The notes under the pieces were generated by a model, which was not told the origin of the DNA, did not search any database, and worked only from the letters and a program-made list of their open reading frames with translations. From Membranipora membranacea (lineage: Eukaryota > Bryozoa > Gymnolaemata > Cheilostomatida > Membraniporidae), in the NCBI GenBank assembly GCA_914767715.1, contig OU612067.1, positions 3,040,001 through 3,104,000 on the forward strand: DNA of 64,000 nt, given 5' to 3'. Within the stretch, counting starts at the first letter, position 1, and each line of letters opens with the position of its first letter. Below are positions 1-12,800 of this stretch, piece by piece. Position numbers and translations under genes: made by a program.

Positions 1-2927
1 AAGAGGTAATAAGTAACAGTTACAATAATCCACTCTGCTTCAGCAATATAGAGCGTAACTGTGTTTCCAGCAGCTTTGGGTACAGGGCACAGCATAGGTA
101 CCATAGGTCCCAGCACCAGTACTCAAGAGGAAACAATGTTGAATATAAGGCCAGGCAAATTGCCTGACAAACCACACAGGCTGATCAGAACTAGTAAAGC
201 ACCCTTATTGAAATCTACTCGACCTTAAAAATCATAGACCCCAACATATTTGATATAAGTATTATGTGCCTACCCTGATCAGGAATCCAAGGAAATGAGT
301 GTTGGACTGGGTGTGTTCACTAAGGTAATGACGATGATGAAAATCTAAAAGTCAATCTTCCATAAAAGTTTTTTTCATATATTATCATTGATTTTTAATT
401 ACAGTTAATTATTTGTGATTTGAAGAATTGTCGTTGACTTTTCTAATGTGTCATATATTTCAGGTTGAGTGGATTTTTAACTCTTTTTCATTCTGATCTA
501 GATAAGTTTAATTCTATGTTGCCTAATACCGTTAGAATAAACACATTTTTTTAGCTCTTATGGCTATGTGGGTTCTGGACTAAATTAAAATTTATTTAGT
601 TTAAATTTTCTTAATTGGTTGAGAGAGGGCAACGTCTCATTTCTAGTCAACCTGATAGTATTTTATGTTCGAAAACCTTTTTGTGCCATATACCAGCAAC
701 ACTAAAGAGAACATTACCGTAGACAATACATTGTTATCGCTGCTGCCTTAGAGTAAATATGACCTATCGATGAAGGATCATAATGCCTGTTGGTCTTGAA
801 TCTAACTAGGGTATTGGTTATGGCTTCAAAACAATAAGTGCATCTCTAGACAGTGGGGAAATTGATACTCCAGACAGACACAGACAGTAGGTCTTTGACA
901 TCTAAGAGACCAAAAGAGGCTCAGATAAGATTGCTGAGCGCTTAAACTATCCTGCTGGTAGCATTTACCTGAGAGCAGTTTGGAAACTCGTTACAATTAT
1001 AATTGAGACTTTTTTATAGTTGGATATTTGTGACAAAATTTCCAGACAGAGAGGAATTTAATACTCAGCACATAGCTACTGAATTTTGCACTGATCAATT
1101 AATTAATTCTGCAGGTAGCGTGTACCAATGAGCATTATGAGAAATCACTGATTAGAGAGATTCTCCTCGATGATCAGGTGTTTGGTAAATTTAGTTACCC
1201 GCTACACTTCTGACAGTAAATGCACTGCTATTGATGGAATACGCAAGTGCAAGCACAGCTAAGCCAAGACACGTACATAAATGTTGATATTGATGTTGAT
1301 GATGAGTACAATTGATGTGTATGATAGTACAATTTTCAACGACAATTGCTCAGTATTAAAATAGAGTTGAGAATGGGTGGTGAAAATGTAGGGTTTCGGC
1401 TATAATAACCCAATATTTGAATCAATCCCCCATTTGATAATTATCTGGATGATGTTCCCAATTGTTGCAAGGCGTTTTATTGAGTGCAATTTTAACATGA
1501 GGTTGTACGCTCAAGTATAAGAAAAACTCCAATGCTGCTCTACTGTACCAATCCTGTTTAGTAGCAATATATATGTTTCAGGGAGGAGGAAAATATTTGC
1601 ATATATAATGTGTAACAGGGCCATTAATTCCCCTATTTCCACTCAACTATCCACATGCAGAGCTGGTTATATACTCTCAGCGGTGCACCAAACTAATGAA
1701 AAGAACCAAACCCTTAATCATCAAAGAGAATTTACCTAATCAGGGATTCCTTAAGCCGAGAATAATTCTGTGAAACCCTGAATATCAATCAGATTTTAGC
1801 TGGCATCAGCAAAGTTGACATGTATATTTGTATATCAAAAACAAGTTCTCAGCTACCACCATCACTAGCAAAGCCTAAACATATCATAACTGCCTACTGC
1901 ACCCAAAACCACATTCTTGAAATGCGCTCATTTTATTAGACTAAAACACATCAGAACATTCCAAACAACAACCAACGCCGGTGAGGCCACATCATATCCG
2001 ATTGTACCTTGTACCAATGAGATGCTCTTCGAACACAGCACTCTATTTCACATGATCAACAAAGATAATAATATCTAATCAATCATTCAGCTGGGCCTTA
2101 GCCAAAATTAGTCATCGCTGCAGGGAAACTGAGAGCAGTATAATATTGTGAAACGTCATGATAAGATAAGATCATTTTTATTTGTTACTAGCATCGATGA
2201 TGAAGTAAAACTAATTTGCTGAAAAGATGAAAAAATACCAATTCTTATATCTCAGAGTTGAAGTTGTGAATGAAACCGAGTTGTAAAAGCACAGTAATAA
2301 TAACTGCAGTGCCAGGTTAAACCTTTACACCACCAGACAAGGCCCATAAGTATCACAAGCAGCATGAGTTTTTATCTGAAGAACTATTGTAAACCATCAG
2401 TTAAGCCACTAAAAAAACCTGACTAACAAAAATTAAACACCATCAGAATCAGATATCCCATTAAACAACCTGTGCCTCGTATAAAATCGTTTCTCACAAG
2501 GTGTCTATGTTACCCCAACGGCCATGAATTGGGACTACTCAGGATTGACACTTAGCTCACAATTTTGGTCAACGCTGATGGCTTTCTTGAAGAGCCATCA
2601 TGCTATTAGACCAACATATAATTGTATAGTTGGTTATCAAAAAGTGCTCATCTACCACCAGCTCTAGAAAAGCCTAAACTGCAACTGAAGCACCCTCATT
2701 TTATTAGACTAAAGTTATAAGAACATTCTAAACAACAACCAAAGCCATATCATATCACACTACTCCATTTCACTTGTCTTAAACCTTCTCAATACCAACA
2801 GCTATGATTGATCCTGCTAATAAACCCTTTATAAGAGGTAGGAGGGAGTGTAGCTAATCAGCACACAACTGTTGAAGATTATGAGGTTTTGTAAGTGATT
2901 TTGATTGATAAAAAATGGTGTTTTAAA
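1..2927. other. Gene-free AT-rich stretch
   Basis: No exon, RNA gene or recognisable coding domain was seen on either strand. Open frames are short and show no family motif. The only structure found is the diverged direct repeat listed separately (about 1832-2000 and 2635-2760). Confidence 0.5.
1832..2760. repeat. Diverged direct repeat, about 800 bp apart
   Basis: The stretch around 1832-2000 (containing ctaccaccatcactag, then cattttattagactaaa, then aacaacaaccaa) recurs at about 2635-2760 in the same order and orientation with substitutions and small deletions. This is seen directly by eye. It is either an old tandem duplication or two copies of an interspersed element; no ends or target duplication are visible. 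Confidence 0.55.
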
Positions 2928-3549
2928 GACTTTGTTTGAGGCTGCTCTTTTGTATCACATCTTATTCTCCATATTTTATTCTATCATGTGAGCGATTTTC
3001 AGCTTTATAACCCAAATATTGAGGAAGTTATGGCCTCTCAAACTTCCAAGGTGACGGCAATTTATCGGCAGTAAGAATCAGCCGGCAATCCCTAGGGTAC
3101 GTCACTAATATTGATGATCAAAATGTCCAAATCTGTAACGGTCTCGAACACAGGTCCAAATGGCTTTGCAGGCGATGCCGCTAATACTCAGCTATATTGT
3201 CTACTGGCTAACCTAGTTGGTCCAAGTGGCGTAATGGTAGCGGTAGCGTCGTTGGTATTGGGACCCGGGGTCGATTCCCACCCAGTTCTGAATTTTGATC
3301 ATCTTATCTGTGTGATTATTAGTGTATGAACTAATAACTCATAATGTCTATGCCACATGTCTATGGTTGTGACATACCCCAGGGGAAACATCCGCTTATT
3401 CCCAATGCCGATTGAAGACAATCACCCTGGAAGTTTGAGAGGCCATAACTTCCTCAATATTTGGATTCTAAAGCTGAAAATCGCTCACATGATAGAATAA
3501 AAATATGGAGAATAAGATGTGATACAAAAGAGCAGCCTCAAACAAAGTC
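2928..3549. mobile_element. Foldback MITE with about 122-bp terminal inverted repeats
   Basis: The left arm (2928 to about 3050) is almost the exact reverse complement of the right arm (about 3428 to 3549). The arms begin GACTTTGTTTGAGG and end CAAAGTC. TTAAA lies on both sides (2923-2927 and 3550-3554) and is a likely target duplication. The interior of about 380 bp has no transposase. Long arms, short length and a TTAA-containing duplication fit a non-autonomous cut-and-paste element, possibly piggyBac-like. The nearly unmutated arms suggest recent activity. Confidence 0.85.
3216..3292 (+). repeat. tRNA-like sequence inside the foldback element
   Basis: The patch has an A-box-like block (GTGGCGTAATGGTAGCG, from about 3228) and, about 40 bp on, a B-box-like block (GGGTCGATTCCC). 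This matches the usual spacing of internal RNA polymerase III promoters in tRNA genes and tRNA-derived SINEs. I could not fold a full cloverleaf with matching acceptor ends, so I read it as a SINE head or relic rather than a functional tRNA. Confidence 0.5.
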
Positions 3550-3623
3550 TTAAATAGACCGCATACTTTTTGATCGGTTCATGTCTTCGAAATGCATCAC
3601 GATGAGAGGATTTTCAAAGAAAT

Positions 3624-3648
3624 TTATATATATATATATATATATATT
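3624..3648. repeat. (TA)n microsatellite
   Basis: Simple TA dinucleotide run in non-coding DNA. Confidence 0.9.
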
Positions 3649-4779
3649 ACATTTCATATTATATATTTATCAAGTGCATACTTAAGGTAGAAGACAACCC
3701 TGGCACCACTAAATACTTGTCAAGATGCAATTAACCTTCACCAGTAGGCAACATACTCAACAATAGGAATCCAAGGTATTAGCTTTAAATCTGCACCACA
3801 GGGCAGTCAGTAGCCCCTCCACCCAATGGATGCAATTAACTGAATTAAGTTGAGAAGCTATTATAATCTCAAAGAAAATGGTTAATTTTTGTTATTGAAA
3901 GCAATAATATTGTTTTTTATAGATGATTTTGTAACTGAGATGACTGTTTATATGTTAAGATTGATGCATCAAAAGATAACTGCCTCGATTCTAGAAAAAA
4001 ATTATTTTATACATCATTTTTTTGCAATAATATATTTATTTGGAGAGTACGGGTATTTGTGTTACTAAAACAAAATGGTGGAAGAGAGTTTGTAATTGAA
4101 ATAATCAAAATTTTCAAATGAAATATATATTTATAACATCCAAATTTAGAAGGATTGCATCATTACGCATCAAATATCAAAATATAACTCTTGTCATTGT
4201 GTGCCACTTTAATATATTTTATAAAAATCCATATTATTAACACGCTGAGAGTTGCAGCTCCATAGTCTAAGATTTGTTACGGATCTTCAGTTACTCAATA
4301 ATGTATAAGTCATATTGTATTACAGTTGACAAGTGTTATTCATTTTCGGAATTCGGTGGTAGAGCATATTTGATATATATAGATAAATATTTTATCAACA
4401 CTTGCCAATGTAAACAAAACCAATGAGTCCATATGAATGATCAAGATTAGAACAATAAGTATATGATATATCATTATCTTTAAAAAGTGACTTCTCCGAA
4501 AAGGCTGATGACAAGAACCGATCCAATAGTGTGCAGTCTATCAAAACGTCATTCTTTATCGACCAAAACCACCTACAAAACTTCATAACTTTCAACAGTT
4601 GTGCGACGATTAGCAACTAGAAAAGATAAAATTGCAAGACAAAGGTAATGGAAAGGTAAAACATGTTAGATGGAATAGGGTGTCTCGTCAACATCTCATG
4701 GGTACAATGTACGATTGAGATAGGATGAAGTCTTACTGGTGTTGTTTGTGTCTAGAAAAGTCCGATATGTTTTAGTGAC

Positions 4780-5100
4780 ATCACCTCAAGAATGTAGCTA
4801 TGTGCAGTAATCAATTGTGGTATGTTTTCGAAAACGCTCGGTTATATGTTAATCTTATGCAACGAGAGAGAGCCTCAAAAATGTAGCTTTGAGTGCAAGT
4901 AATCAATTGTGGTCTGTCAAAGTGCGGGTAGTCCTCAAGAACATCTCAATAAACAACTATAGAATTATATGTGTATGCCTGTAAGAGGATGGCTCTTACA
5001 GGATGTTGCCTCACAGGTGTTGGATGTTTTCTTAAATGGTTGGATAAATGTCAATCTTATGAAACGAGAGAGAGAGAGAGCCTCAAGAATAATATAGTGG
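4780..5100. repeat. Degenerate tandem repeat with GA-rich core
   Basis: Blocks such as cctcaagaatgtagct / cctcaaaaatgtagct, gtaatcaattgtggt, and aatcttatgcaacgagagag / aatcttatgaaacgagagag recur two or three times with irregular spacing. This is an old, diverged local duplication ending in a (GA)n tract. No coding potential was seen. Confidence 0.5.
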
Positions 5101-5610
5101 GTTAAGATAATTCATTAAGATATGCTTAGGTGGTGGGTGTTGTTGGAAGAGTTTGAGAAGTGATTATGGTATAATGTGTTTGGTACCTAAAATGATAGCA
5201 ATTGGATGACCTTGATTTGGTTATGGATGCATTGAGATTTAACTATGAATTGGGCCACCTGAGAGGGGCAGAAGAGGACCAACTCACAGCTACACACTGA
5301 CCGTTTCCTCTGACAAGTTATCTAGAAGGGTCTGTTCAACTCAACAAGGTGAATTATATAATGAAATATATCTAGAATTAAGCTATACTTAAGTGAAGAG
5401 CAAAGTCAACGATCCTCCAAGGATCATAAATTTTAACTTTGATAATACAGAAGTGAAAATCAACTTATGATCCACAATGTTACATTTTATGCCACCGATT
5501 CCAGCAGTCGCAGAACAGTTTGTTTTTAGATGTATCAACAATGATATAACTCAATTCAAAATCAATGCACCTGTGTGTGAGTTCTAGTATCTCATGACAA
5601 AAATAGTGGA

Positions 5611-5667
5611 TTCAGTGGTGTCAAGTTTCTCCAAAAAAAAGTAAAAGGAAAACTTGACACCACTGAA
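5611..5667. repeat. Perfect 18-bp inverted repeat (hairpin)
   Basis: TTCAGTGGTGTCAAGTTT at 5611-5628 is the exact reverse complement of 5650-5667, with a 21-nt A-rich loop. It may be a tiny foldback remnant or a transcribed hairpin. There is no neighbouring gene to assign it to. Confidence 0.8.
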
Positions 5668-7460
5668 CTCATGAAATGACTTAATTCAATTTCAATTAGT
5701 GGTAACTACAGTCTAGTATAACAGGGAGACAAATGAGTTTTGGAAGCCAACCACCATGATTTCCTCAAGTGGCTCAATCCTCCTGCACTGTACATAGTGT
5801 TCTCTCTGATTATCTGTGCTTTTATTTTGGAATAACGGTTTATTTCAAATATTTCATGGCACACCTCTGTTTAATACATTTTAATAATAGCGTAATCATT
5901 TCGACTTTCCATGAGGGATCCAAACCTGATAATGAGAAATAGCCAAATAAGCTTATGAGCAAACAAATGATTGTCACCAATAATAAAGAAATGCTATCTA
6001 CAGATCATGTGAAATAATACTGGTCCGGGCAGTAAAATTGACAAGCCCTTTAAGGAAGTCATTGCTTGCAAGTGGTTTAAAGTGATTTATTCTAGTTAAA
6101 ATGTGAGTACCCTTGTTCTCACGCTGATAAAGATTGTAACAAGAGGGTTATTTTATTTCGACTTCAAAGGTTGAACACTATTAAAATCCAGCACTCAAGC
6201 CTTTCACAACATCGCCACATCCCATACTAAGTTTGTAATATATGATGCAAAGCTAGCCAATATGATTTCTCCAAGTGACTTAAACCTCTTGCACTGCACT
6301 TATTGATATATCTTTTTGTTTCGAGCCTTTCAGGCACCTGATTTCTTCTTTTTTTCATGCAGGGGGATGGAAGGAAGGAGAATGCAGATTATCAATCCTG
6401 AATCTCCCATCACACACTTTTTTTTCATTTTAAATTTCAAGGGATGCTCTTATCATTTCATGTTATGCTTACTTCTTCATTCCTTGATCATTATTGTGGT
6501 AACAATGATAATATTTGAGTGCTGACAATGGATTGAACTAAAAAGGCTCGGTGCTCTGGCTAAAATGATCCAAATAAAAAGTAAAAAAGCCTGACCATGT
6601 TCAATTATATTGCATTTCTCACGAACAATATTGTTTAATGATTTTGTTCCACTTTATATTTAAGTTCTCCTAGATAAATGCTGGTAGCTACCCGTGGTAT
6701 GCTTTTGTTTTTCGACAGGCGTTAAAGTCACAAGGTCTGTGATTGGGACCACAGGAAGACTGATAAGGTGACTGGATAGCAATGATACAAGGCCCTCATA
6801 CCATTATCATGTGACAGGCTTCATTTGTGAATTAGCTAATAAGGTAACTACCTTTGTTTTATTCTTGAGCAAATAAAACTCAGTTACTTAAAGTCAAAAA
6901 TGCTCAGTTGTAGTTATCTCCTCCTTACTTTTCCAAAAGCTATCCCCTTCCTACAGTTTTAATTCAGAATTACCACATTTGGTCACCTGGATCGTTAGTC
7001 AATCAGCTAACTATTCATTTATCGTTTTCTGCAAAAAACTCCAAATCAGACAAAAAATCTCCAAGTTCGTGTTTTTCTGTTTGGGCAGAATTACATTTCC
7101 AAATGATAACTCACAGAGATCTGGTTTTTTTTGGAGCATCAGTTCATCACATTATCTAAATGAGCTTTTTGAGGGCATGTTTGAAATATTTTTTAACATA
7201 TTTAAAATTGCGATTTACTTTTTCATTACGGTGTTTATTTCATCCATCAGTGCAGTGGCAATGTTGCGCAAGGCAGTGCAAACAGCCTATATATTTGTAG
7301 TTTCTATGCCATTGTGTACAGTTTCAAACAAATTCTAATTGCCTTTTATCAAAGGAGTGGAGCAATTTACAAATGACAATGGAGATGCTATACTGAACTT
7401 AAACAAAAGAATATTTCTGTTGGTTGCTATAAGTTTTCAGTATAGATTGTGGTGACCCAT

Positions 7461-8432
7461 CAGTCACCCCATACTTGCCAAGTAATCTAAATACAAAATA
7501 GGGAGATTCCATTTTACGGGGATACTGCACCACAACGTGGTGCTTCGAGGGTGCGAAGCACCCGAGTCACCCACCTGGGGGTTTGGGTGGCGGTGTCTGC
7601 AGAAGCCCCGTCTGCAGAAGCTCTGAGAGCGTTTCCAGCCACTAGGAAGGGCTAAAAAGGTATATTTGACCCCAAATAATTTCATGTTCGTACTGTACTA
7701 AAATATCAAACTGAGGTGAAATACACTTTAAACAATTACATTCAATCCATGGGCCCCTTGATTTCTTACATACATGCCTTTACATTGTCAATGTCCAGTA
7801 TCAAACACCACATGGGCAAAGTAGAGGCATGTAAGTCCTAGGGGCCCTTGCCTGTCAAGACAGGCTACAAGTGCCCATGCATCATCAAGATCTGAAAATG
7901 TGCTCAGTCACAGACAGTGAGAATCCAGATAAGGTACTAAATTCCTGTTGGACTAACATTAAATATGTTTCAAACTCTTTGGTCCGAGCTTTGTTAAATT
8001 GTAGTGGACCTACCTTTGGAATTGCTAGGTTTCTATTTTCCTTCACTTAAATTTAACTAGAGTAGACAGTACAAAATTAATACTAAATGTATGCACTTGA
8101 CTTGCTACTTTATATTGTGACCAATAACAGTCAGTGTTGTGAGTTATGAGAGGATGCTATTGGTCATATACAATAATAGGCTGAATCTTAACAAAACAGG
8201 TAAATTTGTTAGGATTGTTCAATTTGATAATTCCTTTCAATTTTGTGTGCAAAGACACTAACAGTAACTAGTCAACAACAGCGTGCTTGGATAACTATCA
8301 AAAAATTGCTATTGGACTGTTTTCTCTAAAATCTGGATGAAATAGTGAGTTTTACAAAAAGTGGGAGGTGGGTGTAAAAATCTGGAGGGTCACGCCTAAA
8401 TCGGGAGACTTGGCAAGGATGAGTCACCCATC
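7461..8432. mobile_element. Inverted-repeat element of about 970 bp with GC-rich core
   Basis: CAGTCACCCCATACTTGCCA at 7461-7480 recurs inverted as ACTTGGCAAGGATGAGTCAC at 8408-8427, with mismatches. The interior has an unusually GC-rich patch (about 7520-7640) containing short hairpins such as GCACCACAACGTGGTGC, and a nested palindrome at 7751-7849. No transposase frame was seen. It is probably an old non-autonomous DNA transposon. Confidence 0.5.
7751..7849. repeat. Nested imperfect palindrome
   Basis: GGGCCCCTTGATTTCTTACA with the following catgccttta pairs with the reverse of gtagaggcatgtaagtcc followed by taggggccctt. The arms are about 33 nt with mismatches and the loop about 30 nt. 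It is likely a small foldback element inserted in, or part of, the surrounding element. Confidence 0.5.
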
Positions 8433-8867
8433 AAATTCTATCAGAATGACTATAGACCTCAAAATAATTAATATTATTAATATTCAAAAACATGGTTTGG
8501 AATTGGCTTTTTCAGTGGATACTTTTCAATGATAGCATTTTCAAAATACACCCAAATGTTTGAGCTTAAATTTTACTCGAATGTCATCCCAATATTGTTA
8601 TTACTGAAAAACACTAATTTAACTATGCTGGATGCGTATAGGATTATGATAAATATGTGTGGAGGGCTCACCCTTAATAACACACGTGATATTCTATGTG
8701 AAATATTCTGCTGCATTTTCAGTGAGCTGGTATCTGTATGGTCGACCTTGGTAACACAATCAATCAAGTAGAATACCTTGATATGCCCGAGAATTCGGGT
8801 CGAGTTTTTGGAAGGGATGTTCAAACAATTGAAATCCAGCAGCAACCCTTATGTTTACATCTTGCCG

Positions 8868-8925
8868 GTTCGATGGCCAGTCATATAATCTTAACCACTG
8901 GGTCCCACTAGTCCAGTCGACTGAG
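8868..8925 (-). repeat. tRNA-like SINE fragment
   Basis: On the minus strand GGACCCAGTGGTTAAGA resembles an A box, and about 30 nt on, CCATCGAACCGG resembles a B box. No cloverleaf could be completed. I infer a degraded tRNA-derived SINE. Confidence 0.35.
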
Positions 8926-9340
8926 GTGGTTTTACAATAATATTTTATAAATTCTAGCCTTTACCTGACAGAGGTGGTTCAATCATGTTAACAAGCATAC
9001 ATTGCATGTTATTCTTAAGTTGAACACAGAGCTTCAGTTGTTATCGTTATATTCTCATTTATTTGTTGCTTGCTGGCTTTACATGACGAAAGTATATTAC
9101 AGAAATAATGTAAGATGTGGTAAGATTTTGGCATCATGTACATATATATATATGATTTGTACTGCTTTACAACCTAAGCTGATATATATATTCATACATA
9201 TTAGCTTAGGGCACTCTACAGTGGAATACACTACACCAAAATCTGGCTTTGGAATCTGATAAGTAATTGCTTGATATTTCCAACTATACAATAATATATG
9301 TTATTGATAAGATGAAATTCTATTTGAACCCCTTCAACAG

Positions 9341-9853
9341 GTACCTACCACACACCCAAGCCCAGGTCTTGCTCAGGAAAGAGTACGCTCACTAATACCT
9401 ATCAACAAGCAGAAGTATGCTGAGGTATCGTCATAAATCGAATTACTCTACAGTGCTAATTCTTCTTGAACTGAATGAACAGCTCAATAATAACACTTTA
9501 TTATCGATCAAAACCAGCTTGAAAAGGGCATCAATGTTCAATAAATCTAAGCATATCATATATGTTTTCATTAATCCAAGTATGTGACTGGGAAGGGGAC
9601 AGTGAAATTTTGGTTAGTAAGGGCACTTGCCAGTGGACAACACCACACCAAAATCTGGTTGCATATTTGTGTACGATAGTAAGTAATCGATTAAGAATCC
9701 GGGCAATATTATATTTGTAATGTAAAAGATAAGACTTTATGTTAACCCTCTGTTAAACATCTTTGGCAGGTATCTACTAAAAAGCCAATGCCAGCTCATC
9801 AGAATAAAAGGAGACGTTCCCCAAAGCCTATAATCAAGCAGAAATATACAAAG
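9341..9853 (+). repeat. Tandemly duplicated exon (28 codons each)
   Basis: Exons 9341-9424 and 9770-9853 are both exactly 84 bp, phase 0 at both ends, start with Val after CAG and end with a KQKY motif plus two residues. Their upstream introns also match (gggcactctacagtgg near 9210, gggcacttgccagtgg near 9623, both followed by ccaaaatctgg). This is a local duplication of about 430 bp, and because both ends are phase 0 it keeps the reading frame. Confidence 0.75.
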
Positions 9854-12800
9854 GTATTGTCACATTTCTGAAATGATACTCCAGTTCTGTAAAGTTTTAA
9901 CCTCAATAGCTTACAAAACTTGGTTATTGATAAATACAAAAATAGATATGGACATTTGAATCGTATTAAGAAATATCAGCATACATAATATGCAGCTGCA
10001 ATCACAATGTTCAGTTAGAAATATAGCAATAAGATTCCTTTTGCTTTTGGACAGATTTTGAGGACACCAGTGGCTCGAGTCTCTTCTTCCCCGATTGCAG
10101 ATTTAAGCAGCACAATTTACCTGTGCGTCTTTATTTTGCACCTTTACAATCGAGCTGTAAATTTATTTAAAACTTATTTTGTCACTTGAACTTTTTTCAC
10201 ATTAGAGCGTTTTTAATAATTGATTTGATAACAAAAATTAAAATCTTGTGAAAAGTTTAAATGTGCAAAGAGGCGTCAAGATGACTTTACTGAAAAAGTC
10301 TGAAGCAGATATTACTTGCTGATATATGTTTTCAAGGGGTTACAATGATTGTACATGTCCACTTGTGTTAGTTTACGGATCAATTCATGTTACATACAGC
10401 CGAATGTGGTGAAGGACAAATCCATGCTGGTATCGCCTTTATTTATTTGACTGGTGGGAATGCTACAGTGAATGGTAAGTTGAATTAGTTGGGAAGAGGT
10501 ATCAATGCAGAATCTTACTGATTATGACCTTGTTTGAAAAATCTTTGGATTACAAATATAGTAAAGTTGACTCTAGGCTTACATGTTGTCTAACTACCCA
10601 TGAAAATCATTTAACATACAGGTTGAGAAAGTAATGGATTTAATTTTGGGTGATTCTCTCGCTGGGCTAATCAATGATGGAGCTGACAATAAGTTTCAGG
10701 TACCACTTACAATTCTTTCAACATTATTAGATATGGTGAACTTTTCTAATTTGAAGCAGGCACAAGTTCCCATCATAACAAATGTGTCTAACGAACTAAA
10801 AGTCACAACTGCTTCAAATTTTCAAATTTATGCTTCTGTTCATATAACTGGTTATGCCATTTATTTAAAAAATCAAATTTGTTGGGGAAAGTAGCTAATA
10901 ATTTATATTAAACCGTGTTAAGAGGAAATTTATTTTCACAGTTTTTTAACTCTTAATATTTTTTAGACACATTTGATAATCATTATACAAAAGCTGAGTC
11001 TCCGTTATTCGCATAACGATTACAACAATCTGTAAGCAATAAATGACCTTTTGGTAACTGAATTTGTATTTAGCTACGATGCATGAAAACAACTTAAACC
11101 ATTTTCTGCTATCCCACAGGAAGATGAAAGGGTAGAGGAGGAGGGTTCGCTGCTCCTCAAGAACACGACTCCATTTGATCCCGGGGAAAGGTAAAGTTGG
11201 TGGAAATCCTTTCATTTTGAAAATCAAGCTATTCAGACATTTTCTTTTGGTCATTACATACATATCACAGCGATAAGTTTTGGCTTTGCTGCTGTGCATG
11301 CAATGTTATAATTGCTCACCAACTTGGAATAAGCAGCACATACGTAAGAAGGAAGCACATTGTACAGCACTGCTGACTTGACTACAACATTCTTTTAACA
11401 CAGAGATGAAGAACCTGACCCTTTCAATGAGGAGATAACTACAGATCAGGATGAGGAGGAGGAAGCCGGCAGATTCATCATTGTAGACTCCGGGACACCA
11501 AAAAAATCATGTGTCTTTAGTTCATACCAGTGGTTACAGGTTCACTGAGAAAAACTATTGTCGTGATAATGTAAGAATATTTTAAGGTCATCAGTACTGA
11601 GCATTGCTGATGAAAAATCATCTCATTGCTTTCTTCACTTTATCCAGATCTCACATAACAATATGAGTCATATTCTACGGTGGAAACAATTTGGTTCCTA
11701 ATACTGAATTTTCGTGGGAAACCCTGATGTGACCTCACACATGGCCTATAAGTTCTCAAGTGAAAAATTTGATAGGGACAACTTCGATGTCATATAACAC
11801 AGCTTCTGGTGGTACAAAAGGGTGAAATTAAAATCTCAGTGTAGAGTCACTAGCTTTGCTGAGTTTTGTACACAACAGGAGCTGACAAGCATTAGCATAT
11901 GTTTGGTACTCTCACACTATATTTCATCACACTCTGAAACCCTGCTCTTTATAGGGTGTCACAATTATTGCATTTCCAGGTAAACCAACTGATGATGAAT
12001 ATCCAAGGTACTGGTTGAGGTTCACATTCGGGTTGATTTTTTTTTATTTTTATGAAATAATTTTCAGCGATGCTCAAAAAGGCCGAGCTGTCCAGTGATG
12101 ATTTGTAAGTCTCTTGAATCTGAATTCCAACAGAAAGAAGTGCACAATCACCCTCCCAACCACAACATACTCGCAGACACTGAGTTTTGCAGATCAGTGA
12201 GTTATGATGTATGAGCTTTAAGCAAGTAAAATGAAATTAGAGTGGCTGTTAAAAAAACATTATAAAAAAAGATGTTACTGACCAGTTCCTAACAGGGCAT
12301 ACATTGGTTGTTTAATGTTGCTAATTGGCAGTTATACATATATTGTTAAATTTTCTAGTTATTTTTATACGTTTGCGCTGTCCACATGGTCTATTTTTGC
12401 ACAGGTAAAGGAAAAAGCCAGTGACATCTTCCTTGAACCTGCAGAAGTTTATGACAAAGCTGTGAATGAAGCGGAGGCGGTATATCAGAAAATATCTTCT
12501 AATCAACTGAATAGCCGAATAACTAAAAAGAAAATACGGTATCACAAATCTAAGACACATCCAAGTCACCCGCAGTCTCTTGACTTTGAGGTGAGACCGA
12601 CCATATCCAACTTGCCAAAACCATGTAAATTTACATTGTTGAAGTTTGAAATATACAGTGCTCCAACCCTACCAGGCGGATTGCCAAGGCAAACAAATTG
12701 ATTAATATGCGTTAGCAGAAAAATAGCCCCCAGTCTGTTAAGATGGCTTTGAAATTGTTTTAGACAAACACATTCTTGCGATAAAGCAAGGTCCAACACT

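Larger units (their letters stand above)
3655..7460. other. Gene-free stretch with scattered small repeats
   Basis: No exon or domain could be supported. Open frames, for example at 4395-4616 and 6979-7338, are low-complexity, lack motifs and have no splice context. The visible structure is the degenerate GA-rich repeat at 4780-5100 and a perfect hairpin at 5611-5667, both listed separately. Confidence 0.45.

Noticed and set aside
3216-3292. Functional tRNA gene
   Set aside because: A and B boxes are present but the acceptor and anticodon arms do not pair; called tRNA-like only.
3111-3329. 72-codon open frame inside the foldback element
   Set aside because: It overlaps the tRNA-like patch and is too short and motif-free to be a transposase.
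11980-12014. Possible extra FLYWCH exon (KPTDDEYPRYW)
   Set aside because: It has AG and GT borders and a tempting YW, but including it breaks the frame on both sides, whereas joining 11539 directly to 12068 is in frame.
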